Part shown: one piece after another, positions 9,313-16,019 of the stretch
How the letters are laid out: the number at the start of each line of letters is the position of its first letter
Numbering within the stretch: the stretch's first letter is position 1
Origin: Streptomyces sp. NRRL F-6131
GTDB taxonomy: Bacteria > Actinomycetota > Actinomycetes > Streptomycetales > Streptomycetaceae
Assembly (NCBI GenBank): GCA_000719695.1
Contig: JOHN01000017.1
Location: 208,516 to 272,515 of the forward strand
Reading direction: 5' to 3'
Length of the DNA: 64,000 nucleotides
Translations under genes and position numbers: made by a program
The notes under the pieces: generated by a model
Database searches by the model: none
Seen by the model: only the letters and a program-made list of their open reading frames with translations
What the model was told of the DNA's origin: nothing

Positions 9313-10845
9313 ATGCCCGCAACGGGAGACGGGCGGGCACCTGGTGCCGCGGACCCGCCGGGCGCCCAGGACGGCGCCCGTTCCGCGCGCGCCCGCGACC
9401 GGTCCGCCCCCGAAGCGTCCGCCCCCGGTTCCGCCCCCGGCCGCTCCCACGCCCCGGAACGGCGGTCGGCCAGCCCCGCCACGGCCGCCGCGGCGATACC
9501 CCACCCCCGGTCGAACACCACCGCACCGGCCCCGGCGGTACCACCCGCACCGCCCGCCACCGCCCCGCTCAAGCTGCTGGTCATCGAGGACGACGCCACC
9601 GACGCCCAGCTGCTCAAGGCCGCGGTGGCCGACAGCGGCGCCCCGATCGAGATCCACTGGACCCGCGGCCTCGACCAGGCCTTCGCGCTGCTCGCCCCCA
9701 CCCCGTCCGGCTCCCGGCGCGGTCGTGCCCGCGGCGCCGACCTCGGCCGCGGCGGCGACTTCAGCTGCGTCCTGCTCGACCTCGCCGCCCCCGCCGACCT
9801 GCCGCACCCCTCCGACCCGTCCGACGGTCTGGAGGGCCTGCACGAGCTGCTCCGCCGGGCCCCGCACACCGCCGTCGTGGTGCTCACCGACGCCGCCGGC
9901 GCCGAACTCGGCGCGGCCGCGGTGGCCGCCGGCGCCCAGGACTTCCTGATCAAGAACGAGACGGACGGCCCGCTGCTCGCCCGCGCGCTGCGCTACGCCG
10001 TCGAACGCAAGCGCGCCGACGAGTCGCAGCGCCGCCTGGTCGAGGCCGAGCTGCGCGGCCAGGAGAACGCCCGCCTGCAGCGCCATCTGCTGCCCACCCC
10101 GCTGCTCGACGGCGCGAACCTCTCCTTCACCCGCCGCTACCGGCCCGGCCGCCGTCGCGCCCTGCTCGGCGGCGACTTCTACGACGCGGTCCGCACCGAC
10201 GACGGCACCGTCCACGTGGTGATCGGCGACGTCTGCGGCCACGGCCCCGACGAGGCCGCGCTCGGGGTGGCGCTCCGGATAGCGTGGCGCACCCTGGTCT
10301 TCGCCGGCCTCACCGGCGAGACCCTGCTGACCACCCTCCAGCACGTCCTGGAGCACGAACGGCGCAGCGACGAGATCTTCGCGACGCTCTGCATGCTGGT
10401 CATCGAACCGGCCGACGCCGACACCCCCGACGCCACCGAACGGGCCCGGCTCTACCTCGCCGGCCACCCGCCGCCGCTGCTGCTCGGCGAGGACCACACC
10501 CCGATCGGGCTCACCGCCGAGCACGCCGGCCCCGCCCTCGGTCTGCTCCCCTGCGACGACGGCCAGGCCGTCTGGCCGTCGCACCGCTTCGAGCTGCGCC
10601 GCGGCTGGCGGCTGCTGCTCTACACCGACGGACTGATCGAGGGCCGGATCGGTGCCGGTTCCCGCCGGCTCGGCCAGGACGGCCTGGCCGACCTGATCGG
10701 GGACCACCAGTCCGCCGGGCTCACCCGGGGCCGGCTGGTCGACAGCGCGATCGCCGAGGTCGAGGAGCTGAACGGCGGCGCCCTGACGGACGACGTCGCG
10801 GTCCTGCTGCTGGAGCGCCAGCCCGCCCAGCTGATCCTGGGCTGA
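9313..10845 (+). CDS. Receiver-PP2C (SpoIIE-type) phosphatase
   Basis: 510 residues. Residues 1-85 are a Pro/Ala/Ser-rich disordered tail. A response-regulator receiver follows (LKLLVIEDDATDAQLL with Asp93-Asp94; phospho-acceptor in CVLLDLAAPAD; Lys in FLIKNE). A short coiled linker (ALRYAVERKRADESQRRLVEAEL) leads to a PP2C/SpoIIE phosphatase with metal-binding GGDFYDA and IGDVCGHGPDEA and the C-terminal LTDDVAVLLLER. Such proteins dephosphorylate anti-sigma antagonists in partner switching. The ATG at 9313 is chosen for its GGAGG eight nt upstream; an in-frame ATG at 9220 would add 31 residues. No partner kinase or anti-sigma gene is adjacent. Confidence 0.9.
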   Translation: MPATGDGRAPGAADPPGAQDGARSARARDRSAPEASAPGSAPGRSHAPERRSASPATAAAAIPHPRSNTTAPAPAVPPAPPATAPLKLLVIEDDATDAQLLKAAVADSGAPIEIHWTRGLDQAFALLAPTPSGSRRGRARGADLGRGGDFSCVLLDLAAPADLPHPSDPSDGLEGLHELLRRAPHTAVVVLTDAAGAELGAAAVAAGAQDFLIKNETDGPLLARALRYAVERKRADESQRRLVEAELRGQENARLQRHLLPTPLLDGANLSFTRRYRPGRRRALLGGDFYDAVRTDDGTVHVVIGDVCGHGPDEAALGVALRIAWRTLVFAGLTGETLLTTLQHVLEHERRSDEIFATLCMLVIEPADADTPDATERARLYLAGHPPPLLLGEDHTPIGLTAEHAGPALGLLPCDDGQAVWPSHRFELRRGWRLLLYTDGLIEGRIGAGSRRLGQDGLADLIGDHQSAGLTRGRLVDSAIAEVEELNGGALTDDVAVLLLERQPAQLILG

Positions 10846-10877
10846 CGCCGGCCCGGCGCCGCCGGGCGACAGCACGA

Positions 10878-10919
10878 AGCCCCGGTGTCCGTGCGGTGGA
10901 CCCGCCGGACACCGGGGCT
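10878..10919. terminator. Bidirectional terminator with 14-bp perfect stem
   Basis: AGCCCCGGTGTCCG (10878-10891) pairs perfectly with its complement at 10906-10919 around a 14-nt loop that can fold further. It separates the convergent phosphatase gene and the DUF2516 gene. Confidence 0.85.
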
Positions 10920-10968
10920 CGGCACTTCCCGTCGGCGCGCCGTCGGCGAGAGCCGTCAGCGCACCCTC

Positions 10969-11016
10969 ACCGGGGACGTCACCAGGGACGTCACCGGGGC
11001 CGTCACCAGGGCCCGT
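10969..11016. repeat. Four imperfect 12-bp tandem repeats at the end of the DUF2516 gene
   Basis: Units ACCGGGGACGTC, ACCAGGGACGTC, ACCGGGGCCGTC and ACCAGGGCCCGT follow one another. The stop codon of the minus-strand gene (11003-11005) lies inside the third unit, so unit-number changes could alter the C-terminus. Confidence 0.8.
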
Positions 11017-11356
11017 ACGGCCCCATGTTGCGCTGGTCGCCCCGGCCGCCGCCCCGGTTGGTCAGCGCCCGGATCGCCGGGCGGACGTCGACCACGTAGA
11101 CGATCGCGGCGACCAGCCCCGCCAGAGTGAGGAAGCTGGTCATGAAGTTCGCGCCGAAGAGCAGGTCCAGGCCGAACGAGATGCCGAGGACCGCCAACCA
11201 GAATCCCTTGGTCTTCTTGTCGGCCGCCCGGTACGCGTCGTCCGGACGGGTGGCGGCGTCGATGAGCGCGAACAGCTTGTAGCCCAGGATGACCACGGCC
11301 AACCACCAGAACGGGTTCAAGTAGTCCAGGAACAGGATCTGGGCCACTCCGCCCAT
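11003..11356 (-). CDS. DUF2516 family membrane protein
   Basis: 117 residues with three hydrophobic segments and the family opening FLDYLNPFWWLAVVILGYKLFALIDA, followed by a cytoplasmic KKTKGFW motif. The ATG at 11356 is preferred to the GTG three nt earlier because the AGAGGAGG (11363-11370) would otherwise lie only two nt away. In Mycobacterium the homologue Rv0476 directly follows hbhA, as here, so the three genes XRE, HbhA-like and DUF2516 form a conserved unit. Function unknown; an accessory membrane role with the HbhA-like protein is conceivable. Confidence 0.85.
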   Translation of the reverse strand: MGGVAQILFLDYLNPFWWLAVVILGYKLFALIDAATRPDDAYRAADKKTKGFWLAVLGISFGLDLLFGANFMTSFLTLAGLVAAIVYVVDVRPAIRALTNRGGGRGDQRNMGPYGPW

Positions 11357-11526
11357 CACGGCCTCCTCTGCGTCTCACTGCGGCACCCCTGCCCGCCCAT
11401 CCTGGCACGGCGCACGGTCCACCACGGGGTCAACGGCCCGGCGGCACCCGACGTGCCCCGGGGTGCCGGACCACCGGCCCGGCCCACTCCTCCCGGTCCG
11501 GGCCCCGTTCCGGGCCCGGCGTGCGG

Positions 11527-12048
11527 CTACTCCGCGCTCTTGCGGGACCGGCCGCGCTTCGGGGCGACGGGCGCCTCGTCCTCGACCAGCTCGCCCTCGA
11601 CCAGTTCGCCGCCCTCGGCCGTCCCGTCGTCGACCCGCTCGGCGACCGCCTCGCCCGCCGGGGCGTCGGCGCCGCGGCCCCGGTCCACCGCGACCTTGCC
11701 GCGCTCGGCCAGCCCGTCGTAGGTCTCCTTGGCCCTCACCGCCAGCTCGACGGCGCGGCCGACCTGCTGGAGGGCGAAGGTCTGCGCCTTCTCCTGCAGC
11801 ACCTTGAGGTCGGCCGGCAGGGCGTTGACCGTGCCGGTGACCTTCGCCTGCGCGTCGACCAGCCGGGCCTGGGCCTCGGCCAGCCTGGCGGCGGTCTTCT
11901 CCTGGGTGCCCTTGCGGTCGGCCGCGAGCGCCTCGACCTTGCCCGGCACCTCGCGCAGCTTCTCGTAGGCGAGCTCCCCGGCGCCGGCGAGGGCGTAGAG
12001 CGGGGTCGGGTCGGTCAGGGTCTTCTTGATGTCGTCCGTGATCGGCAT
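11527..12048 (-). CDS. HbhA-like coiled-coil protein
   Basis: 173 residues. The N-terminus (MPITDDIKKTLTDPTPLYALAGAGELAYEKLRE) matches mycobacterial heparin-binding hemagglutinin. Residues about 40-120 are an Ala/Glu/Lys heptad coiled coil, followed by an acidic stretch and a short basic C-terminus (KRGRSRKSAE). Mycobacterial HbhA has a long methylated Lys-rich tail that binds heparin; here only about ten residues are basic, so a heparin role is unlikely and a structural role at the membrane or in lipid handling more plausible. It sits between the XRE regulator and the DUF2516 gene, the same order as Rv0474-Rv0475-Rv0476. Confidence 0.82.
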   Translation of the reverse strand: MPITDDIKKTLTDPTPLYALAGAGELAYEKLREVPGKVEALAADRKGTQEKTAARLAEAQARLVDAQAKVTGTVNALPADLKVLQEKAQTFALQQVGRAVELAVRAKETYDGLAERGKVAVDRGRGADAPAGEAVAERVDDGTAEGGELVEGELVEDEAPVAPKRGRSRKSAE

Positions 12049-12069
12049 GGCCGGTCCTCCCGTGGGTGT

Positions 12070-12492
12070 CTAGGGTGCCTTGCCCTCGTGCTGGTCCGTG
12101 GTCCCGCCCGCGCTCCCGCCGCCCTCGTCCGCGCCGGACGGCTGCCCGGCGGCGTTCTCCTTGAGGAAGGCGTCGTAGACCGCGAGCAGCGCCTGCTTCT
12201 GCTGCTCGTTGATCAGCGGATCGGCCAGGATCGAGGCCCGGAGCTCCAGGCCCTCCCCGCGCCGCTCCTCCAGGATCCCGGCCTGGACGTAGAGCGTCTC
12301 CGCCGAGATCCGCAGCGCCTTGGCGATCTGCTGGAGGATCTCCGCGCTCGGCTTGCGCAACCCCCGCTCGATCTGGCTGAGGTAGGGATTGGACACGCCG
12401 GCGGCCTCCGCCAGCTGCCGCAGCGAGTACCGCGCGCTGCGCCGCTGCTCGCGGATGTACTCGCCCAGCGAGCCGACGTTCAGTGAGGCCAT
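12070..12492 (-). CDS. XRE-family transcriptional regulator upstream of hbhA-like gene
   Basis: 140 residues from the ATG at 12492 (MASLNVGSLGEYIREQRR). Residues about 22-60 form a Cro/CI helix-turn-helix (LRQLAEAAGVSNPYLSQIERGLRKPSAEILQQIAKAL). The rest is helical, with a disordered Gly/Ser/Glu tail. It corresponds by sequence type and position to Rv0474. A perfect 20-bp palindrome lies 20 bp upstream, a strong candidate for its own operator. Transcription with the two downstream genes is likely (21-bp gap to the HbhA-like gene). Confidence 0.88.
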   Translation of the reverse strand: MASLNVGSLGEYIREQRRSARYSLRQLAEAAGVSNPYLSQIERGLRKPSAEILQQIAKALRISAETLYVQAGILEERRGEGLELRASILADPLINEQQKQALLAVYDAFLKENAAGQPSGADEGGGSAGGTTDQHEGKAP

Positions 12493-12511
12493 GCGAACAC
12501 CCTGCCCCACG

Positions 12512-12531
12512 GCGCTTGCAATTGCAAGCGC
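12512..12531. promoter_or_regulatory. Perfect 20-bp palindrome upstream of the XRE gene
   Basis: GCGCTTGCAATTGCAAGCGC is its own reverse complement, ending 20 bp from the ATG at 12492. The AATT centre stands out in this GC-rich sequence. It is probably the autoregulatory operator of the XRE protein; binding is inferred. Confidence 0.72.
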
Positions 12532-12629
12532 GGCGCTAGCACCAGCAAACGCCCCGGGCCCGCCCCCGGGCCCGCTCGGCCGGTGCAGGGCGGACGGACG
12601 AGCGGGCGGGCGGGCGGAGGGGCTGGAGG

Positions 12630-13769
12630 TCAGACGGGGAGGCGGACCGGCATCAGGACGGAGAAGGTGCCGGGGCGGTCGGGGGCGCGGACGGCGAGGG
12701 GGGCGATCGGGCCGCCGAGTTCGAGGACGAGCTGCCCGGCGGTGTCCACCGGCGGGAGGGCCTCCAGGAGGAAGTCACGGTTGACCGCCACCCGGAGGGC
12801 GTCGGGGACGGGGTCGGCGTCGGGCGCGGCGACGGCGAACCGGCCCTCCCCGTCGACGGTCAGCACCGCGACCTCGCAGGCGGCGCCGTGCGGGCCGGAC
12901 GGCAGGCTGCGGGTCGCGGCGGACGCGACGGCGGCGCGCAGCTCGGCGGCGGGCAGGTCGATGCGGTGGACCGGGTCCAGCCGGACGAGGGAGCGGTAGT
13001 CGGGGTAGTCGTGGTCCAGCGCGGCGCCCTCGATCCGGTGGCCGTCGACCGTGACGCGCACCGCACCGGCGCCGATCGCCAGCTCCACCTCCCCGGCGCC
13101 CGCACCCGCGCCCGCACCGAGCAGGGCGCGAACGGCGTCGGCCAGCGCGGTCGGCACCACGGCGGCGGCATCGGCAGCGACATCGGCACCGACGGTCGGG
13201 GCGTCGTCGACGGGGACCGTCGCGGGCACCTCGGCGAGCGCCATCCGGTAGCGGTCGGTGGCGACCAGCCGCAGGAGGCCGCCGTCGAGGTCGAACAGCA
13301 CACCGGACAGGACCGGCAGCTCGGGGTCGCCGCCGACGGCGAAGCGGACCGCGTCCAGGGCTCCGGCCAGGTCGCGGGCGAGGACGGTGAAGCGGTACTC
13401 GGCGGGGGTGGCGGTCATCGGGTTCTCCCTCTGGTCGATCAACCGGCGGATCAGGGAGAGTTCCCGGCGCGCGTCGGCGAGGCCGTCCTCCAGCCGGCGC
13501 AGGTGCGCGTCCACCAGGCGCCGGGCGGCACCACTGCCCGGGGCGGCGGCGAGCACGCCCCGGATGTCGGCCAGCGGCAGGCCGACCCGGCGCAGCCGGG
13601 CGAGCAGCCGGGCGTCGGCCAGCTGCTCGGGCGCGTACCAGCGGTAGCCGGTGCGCGGGTCGACCCGGGCGGGGGCGAGCACCTCGGCGCCGTCGTAGAA
13701 GCGCAGGGCGCTCACGCTCAGGCCGCTGTCGCGGGCCAGCTCGCCGATGCTGCGCAGGTCGCTCTCCAT
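12630..13769 (-). CDS. MerR regulator fused to DNA polymerase III beta-clamp domains
   Basis: 379 residues. Residues 1-75 are a MerR winged helix (RSIGELARDSGLSVSALRFYDGAEVLAP ... GYRWYAPEQLADARLLARLRRVGLPLADI), then a coiled-coil helix to about 115. From about 125 to the end the sequence follows clamp domains 2 and 3 of DnaN: FTVLARDLAGALDAVRFAVGG, LRLVATDRYRMALAEVP, DYRSLVRLDP, VNRDFLLEALPPV and the C-terminal VLMPVRL. Clamp domain 1 is absent. The clamp part would occupy the effector position of a MerR protein. An internal ATG (13418, Met118) has AGGGAG six nt upstream, so a clamp-only product is possible. A MerR-style promoter precedes the gene. Confidence 0.88.
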   Translation of the reverse strand: MESDLRSIGELARDSGLSVSALRFYDGAEVLAPARVDPRTGYRWYAPEQLADARLLARLRRVGLPLADIRGVLAAAPGSGAARRLVDAHLRRLEDGLADARRELSLIRRLIDQRENPMTATPAEYRFTVLARDLAGALDAVRFAVGGDPELPVLSGVLFDLDGGLLRLVATDRYRMALAEVPATVPVDDAPTVGADVAADAAAVVPTALADAVRALLGAGAGAGAGEVELAIGAGAVRVTVDGHRIEGAALDHDYPDYRSLVRLDPVHRIDLPAAELRAAVASAATRSLPSGPHGAACEVAVLTVDGEGRFAVAAPDADPVPDALRVAVNRDFLLEALPPVDTAGQLVLELGGPIAPLAVRAPDRPGTFSVLMPVRLPV

Positions 13770-13776
13770 GCCGGGG

Positions 13777-13807
13777 ACTTTCGGGCCTCGAGCGGGTCGA
13801 GGGTCAA
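13777..13807 (-). promoter_or_regulatory. MerR-type promoter with dyad in a 19-bp spacer
   Basis: On the minus strand, -35 TTGACC (13802-13807), a 19-bp spacer and GAAAGT (13777-13782) precede the ATG by 7 nt. The spacer holds a perfect dyad, CCTCGA and TCGAGG around 5 bp (13786-13802, the last base shared with the -35). Overlong 19-20 bp spacers containing the operator are the hallmark of MerR-regulated promoters; the -10 match is poor, as expected of an activator-dependent promoter. Confidence 0.65.
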
Positions 13808-13879
13808 GCCGGGCGGCCGGACCGGCTCCGACCGTACCGCCGAACGGGTCGACCACGGACAGTGAACCCCCCTTAGTGG

Positions 13880-13908
13880 TTGAACTTTGAACGAGTCGGG
13901 TCTACAGT
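13880..13908 (+). promoter_or_regulatory. Promoter of yceI-like gene
   Basis: TTGAAC (13880-13885), 17 bp and TACAGT (13903-13908) form a good housekeeping-sigma promoter 52 bp before the gene. A second TTGAAC overlaps the spacer (13887-13892). Confidence 0.7.
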
Positions 13909-13919
13909 GGAGTCATCAA

Positions 13920-13947
13920 GTTGAAGCCTAAACAAATGGCTTCGAAC
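13920..13947. promoter_or_regulatory. Inverted repeat between promoter and yceI-like gene
   Basis: GTTGAAGCC (13920-13928) and GGCTTCGAAC (13938-13947) are near-perfect inverted arms, one base different in length, around an AT-rich centre. It lies just downstream of the probable transcription start, a position suited to a repressor. Confidence 0.5.
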
Positions 13948-13960
13948 CCGAGGAGGAGCC

Positions 13961-14587
13961 ATGGGCCTGTTCAACCGCACCAAGACCGCCGCCACGACCG
14001 CCACCGCCGTCGCCGTCGCCGAGAACCCGGCCGGCCAGGACCTCGGGCTCGGCCACCTGACCGGCGACTGGACCATCGACACCACCCACAGCGAGATCGG
14101 CTTCGCCGTCCGCCACGCGATGGTCACCAACGTCAAGGGCCGCTTCACCGAGTACGAGGGCAAGCTGCACCTGGACGGCAGCACCCCGACCAACTCGCGC
14201 GCCGATCTGGTGATCAAGGTCGCCAGCATCGACACCAACCAGGCCCAGCGTGACGAGCACCTGCGCACCGGTGACTTCTTCGCCGCCGAGACCTTCCCCG
14301 AGATGCGCTTCCGCAGCACCGCCGCGGAGCGCCTGGGCGACGAGTCCTACCGGATGACCGGCGAGCTGACCATCAAGGACGTCACCCGCCCGATCTCCCT
14401 GGACCTCGAGTTCACCGGCCACGCCGTCGACGCCTACGGCGCCGACCGGGTCGGCTTCGAGGGCAAGGCCGTCCTGGACCGCACCGACTGGGGCCTCACC
14501 TACAACGCCGCGCTGGAGACCGGCGGCGTGCTGATCGGCGAGAAGGTCAAGCTCACCTTCGACATCTCCGCCGTGAAGGCGGCCTGA
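13961..14587 (+). CDS. YceI-family polyisoprenoid-binding protein
   Basis: 208 residues. LTGDWTIDTTHSEIGFAVRHAMVTNVKGRF (about 31-60) opens the YceI lipocalin-like barrel, continuing with VKVASIDTNQAQRDEHLRTGDFF, FRSTAAERLGDESYRMTGELTIKDVTRPISL and the final GEKVKLTFDISAVKA. Family members bind isoprenoid chains such as quinones in a barrel cavity. Unlike proteobacterial relatives there is no signal peptide; the N-terminal 30 residues are Ala/Thr-rich. GAGGAGGAG precedes the ATG. A strong promoter and an inverted repeat upstream suggest induction, often by MarR-type regulators in this family, but no such gene is adjacent. Confidence 0.92.
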   Translation: MGLFNRTKTAATTATAVAVAENPAGQDLGLGHLTGDWTIDTTHSEIGFAVRHAMVTNVKGRFTEYEGKLHLDGSTPTNSRADLVIKVASIDTNQAQRDEHLRTGDFFAAETFPEMRFRSTAAERLGDESYRMTGELTIKDVTRPISLDLEFTGHAVDAYGADRVGFEGKAVLDRTDWGLTYNAALETGGVLIGEKVKLTFDISAVKAA

Positions 14588-14629
14588 CCCGGCCGACCGC
14601 GGCCCCGGGCCCTGCGGCCCCCCGATACC

Positions 14630-14670
14630 GCGGGCGCGCGGATCGGCTCCCCCGCCGTCCGCGCGCCCGC
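14630..14670. terminator. Terminator hairpin after the yceI-like gene
   Basis: GCGGGCGCGCGGA (14630-14642) pairs perfectly with 14658-14670. A second hairpin (CCCCTGCC, 14681-14688 with GGCAGGGG, 14700-14707) follows. They separate the yceI-like gene from the convergent LysR gene. Confidence 0.75.
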
Positions 14671-14834
14671 ACCCACCCCACCCCTGCCGACCCCCGAGCG
14701 GCAGGGGCGGGGTCGTACGCGGCCACAACAACCGTTCGCGGCGGGGTGATTCCTGATCCGGGTGATTTCGCGCACGGACTTCCCCACGCGCGCTCCCGTG
14801 CCCCGCGCCCCCGGCGACCGCCGGCGGTCGCCGC

Positions 14835-15800
14835 TCAGGACGCCAGTAGCGCGGCGTCCGGCGCCGGCAGCCAGCTGTCCGCCGGGCGCCCCAACCACGC
14901 CTCGCGCGCGCCCAGTTCGTCGACGGCCGCCAGCAGCGCGGCAAGCCCGGGGTGCCGCAGGTCCGGGCGGTGCACCAGGCTGACCAGGCTGAGCGGCACC
15001 GGCTCGACCAGCGGCACGTTCACCGCCCCCGGCAGCACCGGACCGCCGACGGTGGTCAGCATCGGGTCGCCGTGCCGGGCGAGGTACCGCGCCGTCTCGT
15101 CCACCCCCACCGGCGGGACGCGGGGCGACGCCGCGCTCAGACCGTGCTCGCGCAGCAGCCGCAGACCGAGATCGGCCCACTCGGTGGTCGCCGGATTGCC
15201 CGCGCAGATGTCCACCGGGTGACCGGCCAGCTCGGCGAGGCGCAGGGTCGGCCGGCCCGCGAGCGGGTGGCCGACCGCCATCATCACCGACACGGCCTCC
15301 AACCGGACCGGCCGCTGGGCGAGTCGGGACCGCACCCGGGCGGGCAGACCGGCGTAGCGGCCGAACGAGACGTCCAGCCGATGGGCGAGCAGTTCGTCGG
15401 CCGCCGCCGCCAGACCGCCGTGGAAGCGGGCCAGCAGCTCCCCCTCCGGCCAGGCGGTGCGGGCCCGTTGGAGCACCCGGTCGCCGGTGAGGTCAGGACC
15501 GGTGACGTCGCTGTTGAGGTCGAGCAGCAGCGGGCGGTGCGCGAAGCCGGCCAGGATCTCGTCGTGCAGCGCCAGCAGTCGGCGGGCCCTGGGCAGCAAC
15601 CCGTGTCCGGCGGCGGTGAGTTCGACGTTGCGCGTGGTCCGGGTGAACAGCGCGTCGCCGAGCAGTCGTTCCAGTGTCCGGACGTCCCGGCTGAGCGCCT
15701 GCTGGGCCACGTGCAGACGCTCGGCGGCGCGGCCGAAGTGCAGCGTCTCGGCGGTCGCGACGAAGCCGCGCAGCAGGCGGGGATGCAGGTCGTGGGGCAT
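14835..15800 (-). CDS. LysR-type transcriptional regulator
   Basis: 321 residues. The N-terminal winged helix (LLRGFVATAETLHFGRAAERLHVAQQALSRDVRTLERLLGDALFTRTTRNVELTAAG, about 9-65) is canonical LysR; the remainder is the periplasmic-binding-like effector domain. The ATG at 15800 lies 6 nt after TAGCCT (15807-15812), a leaderless arrangement. The gene is divergent from an MFS transporter, and an inverted repeat TGACA-N9-TGTCA lies between them, so this regulator probably controls the transporter and itself in response to an unknown ligand. Confidence 0.9.
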   Translation of the reverse strand: MPHDLHPRLLRGFVATAETLHFGRAAERLHVAQQALSRDVRTLERLLGDALFTRTTRNVELTAAGHGLLPRARRLLALHDEILAGFAHRPLLLDLNSDVTGPDLTGDRVLQRARTAWPEGELLARFHGGLAAAADELLAHRLDVSFGRYAGLPARVRSRLAQRPVRLEAVSVMMAVGHPLAGRPTLRLAELAGHPVDICAGNPATTEWADLGLRLLREHGLSAASPRVPPVGVDETARYLARHGDPMLTTVGGPVLPGAVNVPLVEPVPLSLVSLVHRPDLRHPGLAALLAAVDELGAREAWLGRPADSWLPAPDAALLAS

Positions 15801-15862
15801 GGCGGCAGGCTAGCAACGCGCCACGGCCCGGCCGCCGGCAATTTCCGGCCGGGACTGCCGGA

Positions 15863-15909
15863 CCGTACGGCACCGGCCCGTACGGCGCCGAGCCCGTACG
15901 GCGCCGGGC
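15863..15909. repeat. Three short repeats with CGTACG cores
   Basis: CCGTACGGC-CCG units begin at 15863, 15878 and 15894, spaced 15-16 bp, in the LysR-MFS intergenic region. Each contains the palindrome CCGTACGG. They could be regulator contacts or simple expansion. Confidence 0.55.
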
Positions 15910-15915
15910 GGGCAT

Positions 15916-15934
15916 TGACAGCATTCCGTTGTCA
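15916..15934. promoter_or_regulatory. Candidate LysR operator
   Basis: TGACA (15916-15920) and TGTCA (15930-15934) are perfect inverted arms separated by 9 bp, between the divergent LysR and MFS starts. The TTGACA at 15915-15920 may also be the -35 box of the MFS gene. Confidence 0.55.
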
Positions 15935-16019
15935 GTGCGGCGGAACAGGTGTTGGACCGCGGACGGCCTCCGGACCGAGGCTGGAGGCCTCCCCCTCCCC
16001 TCCTTCCCCGCGGAGTCCC

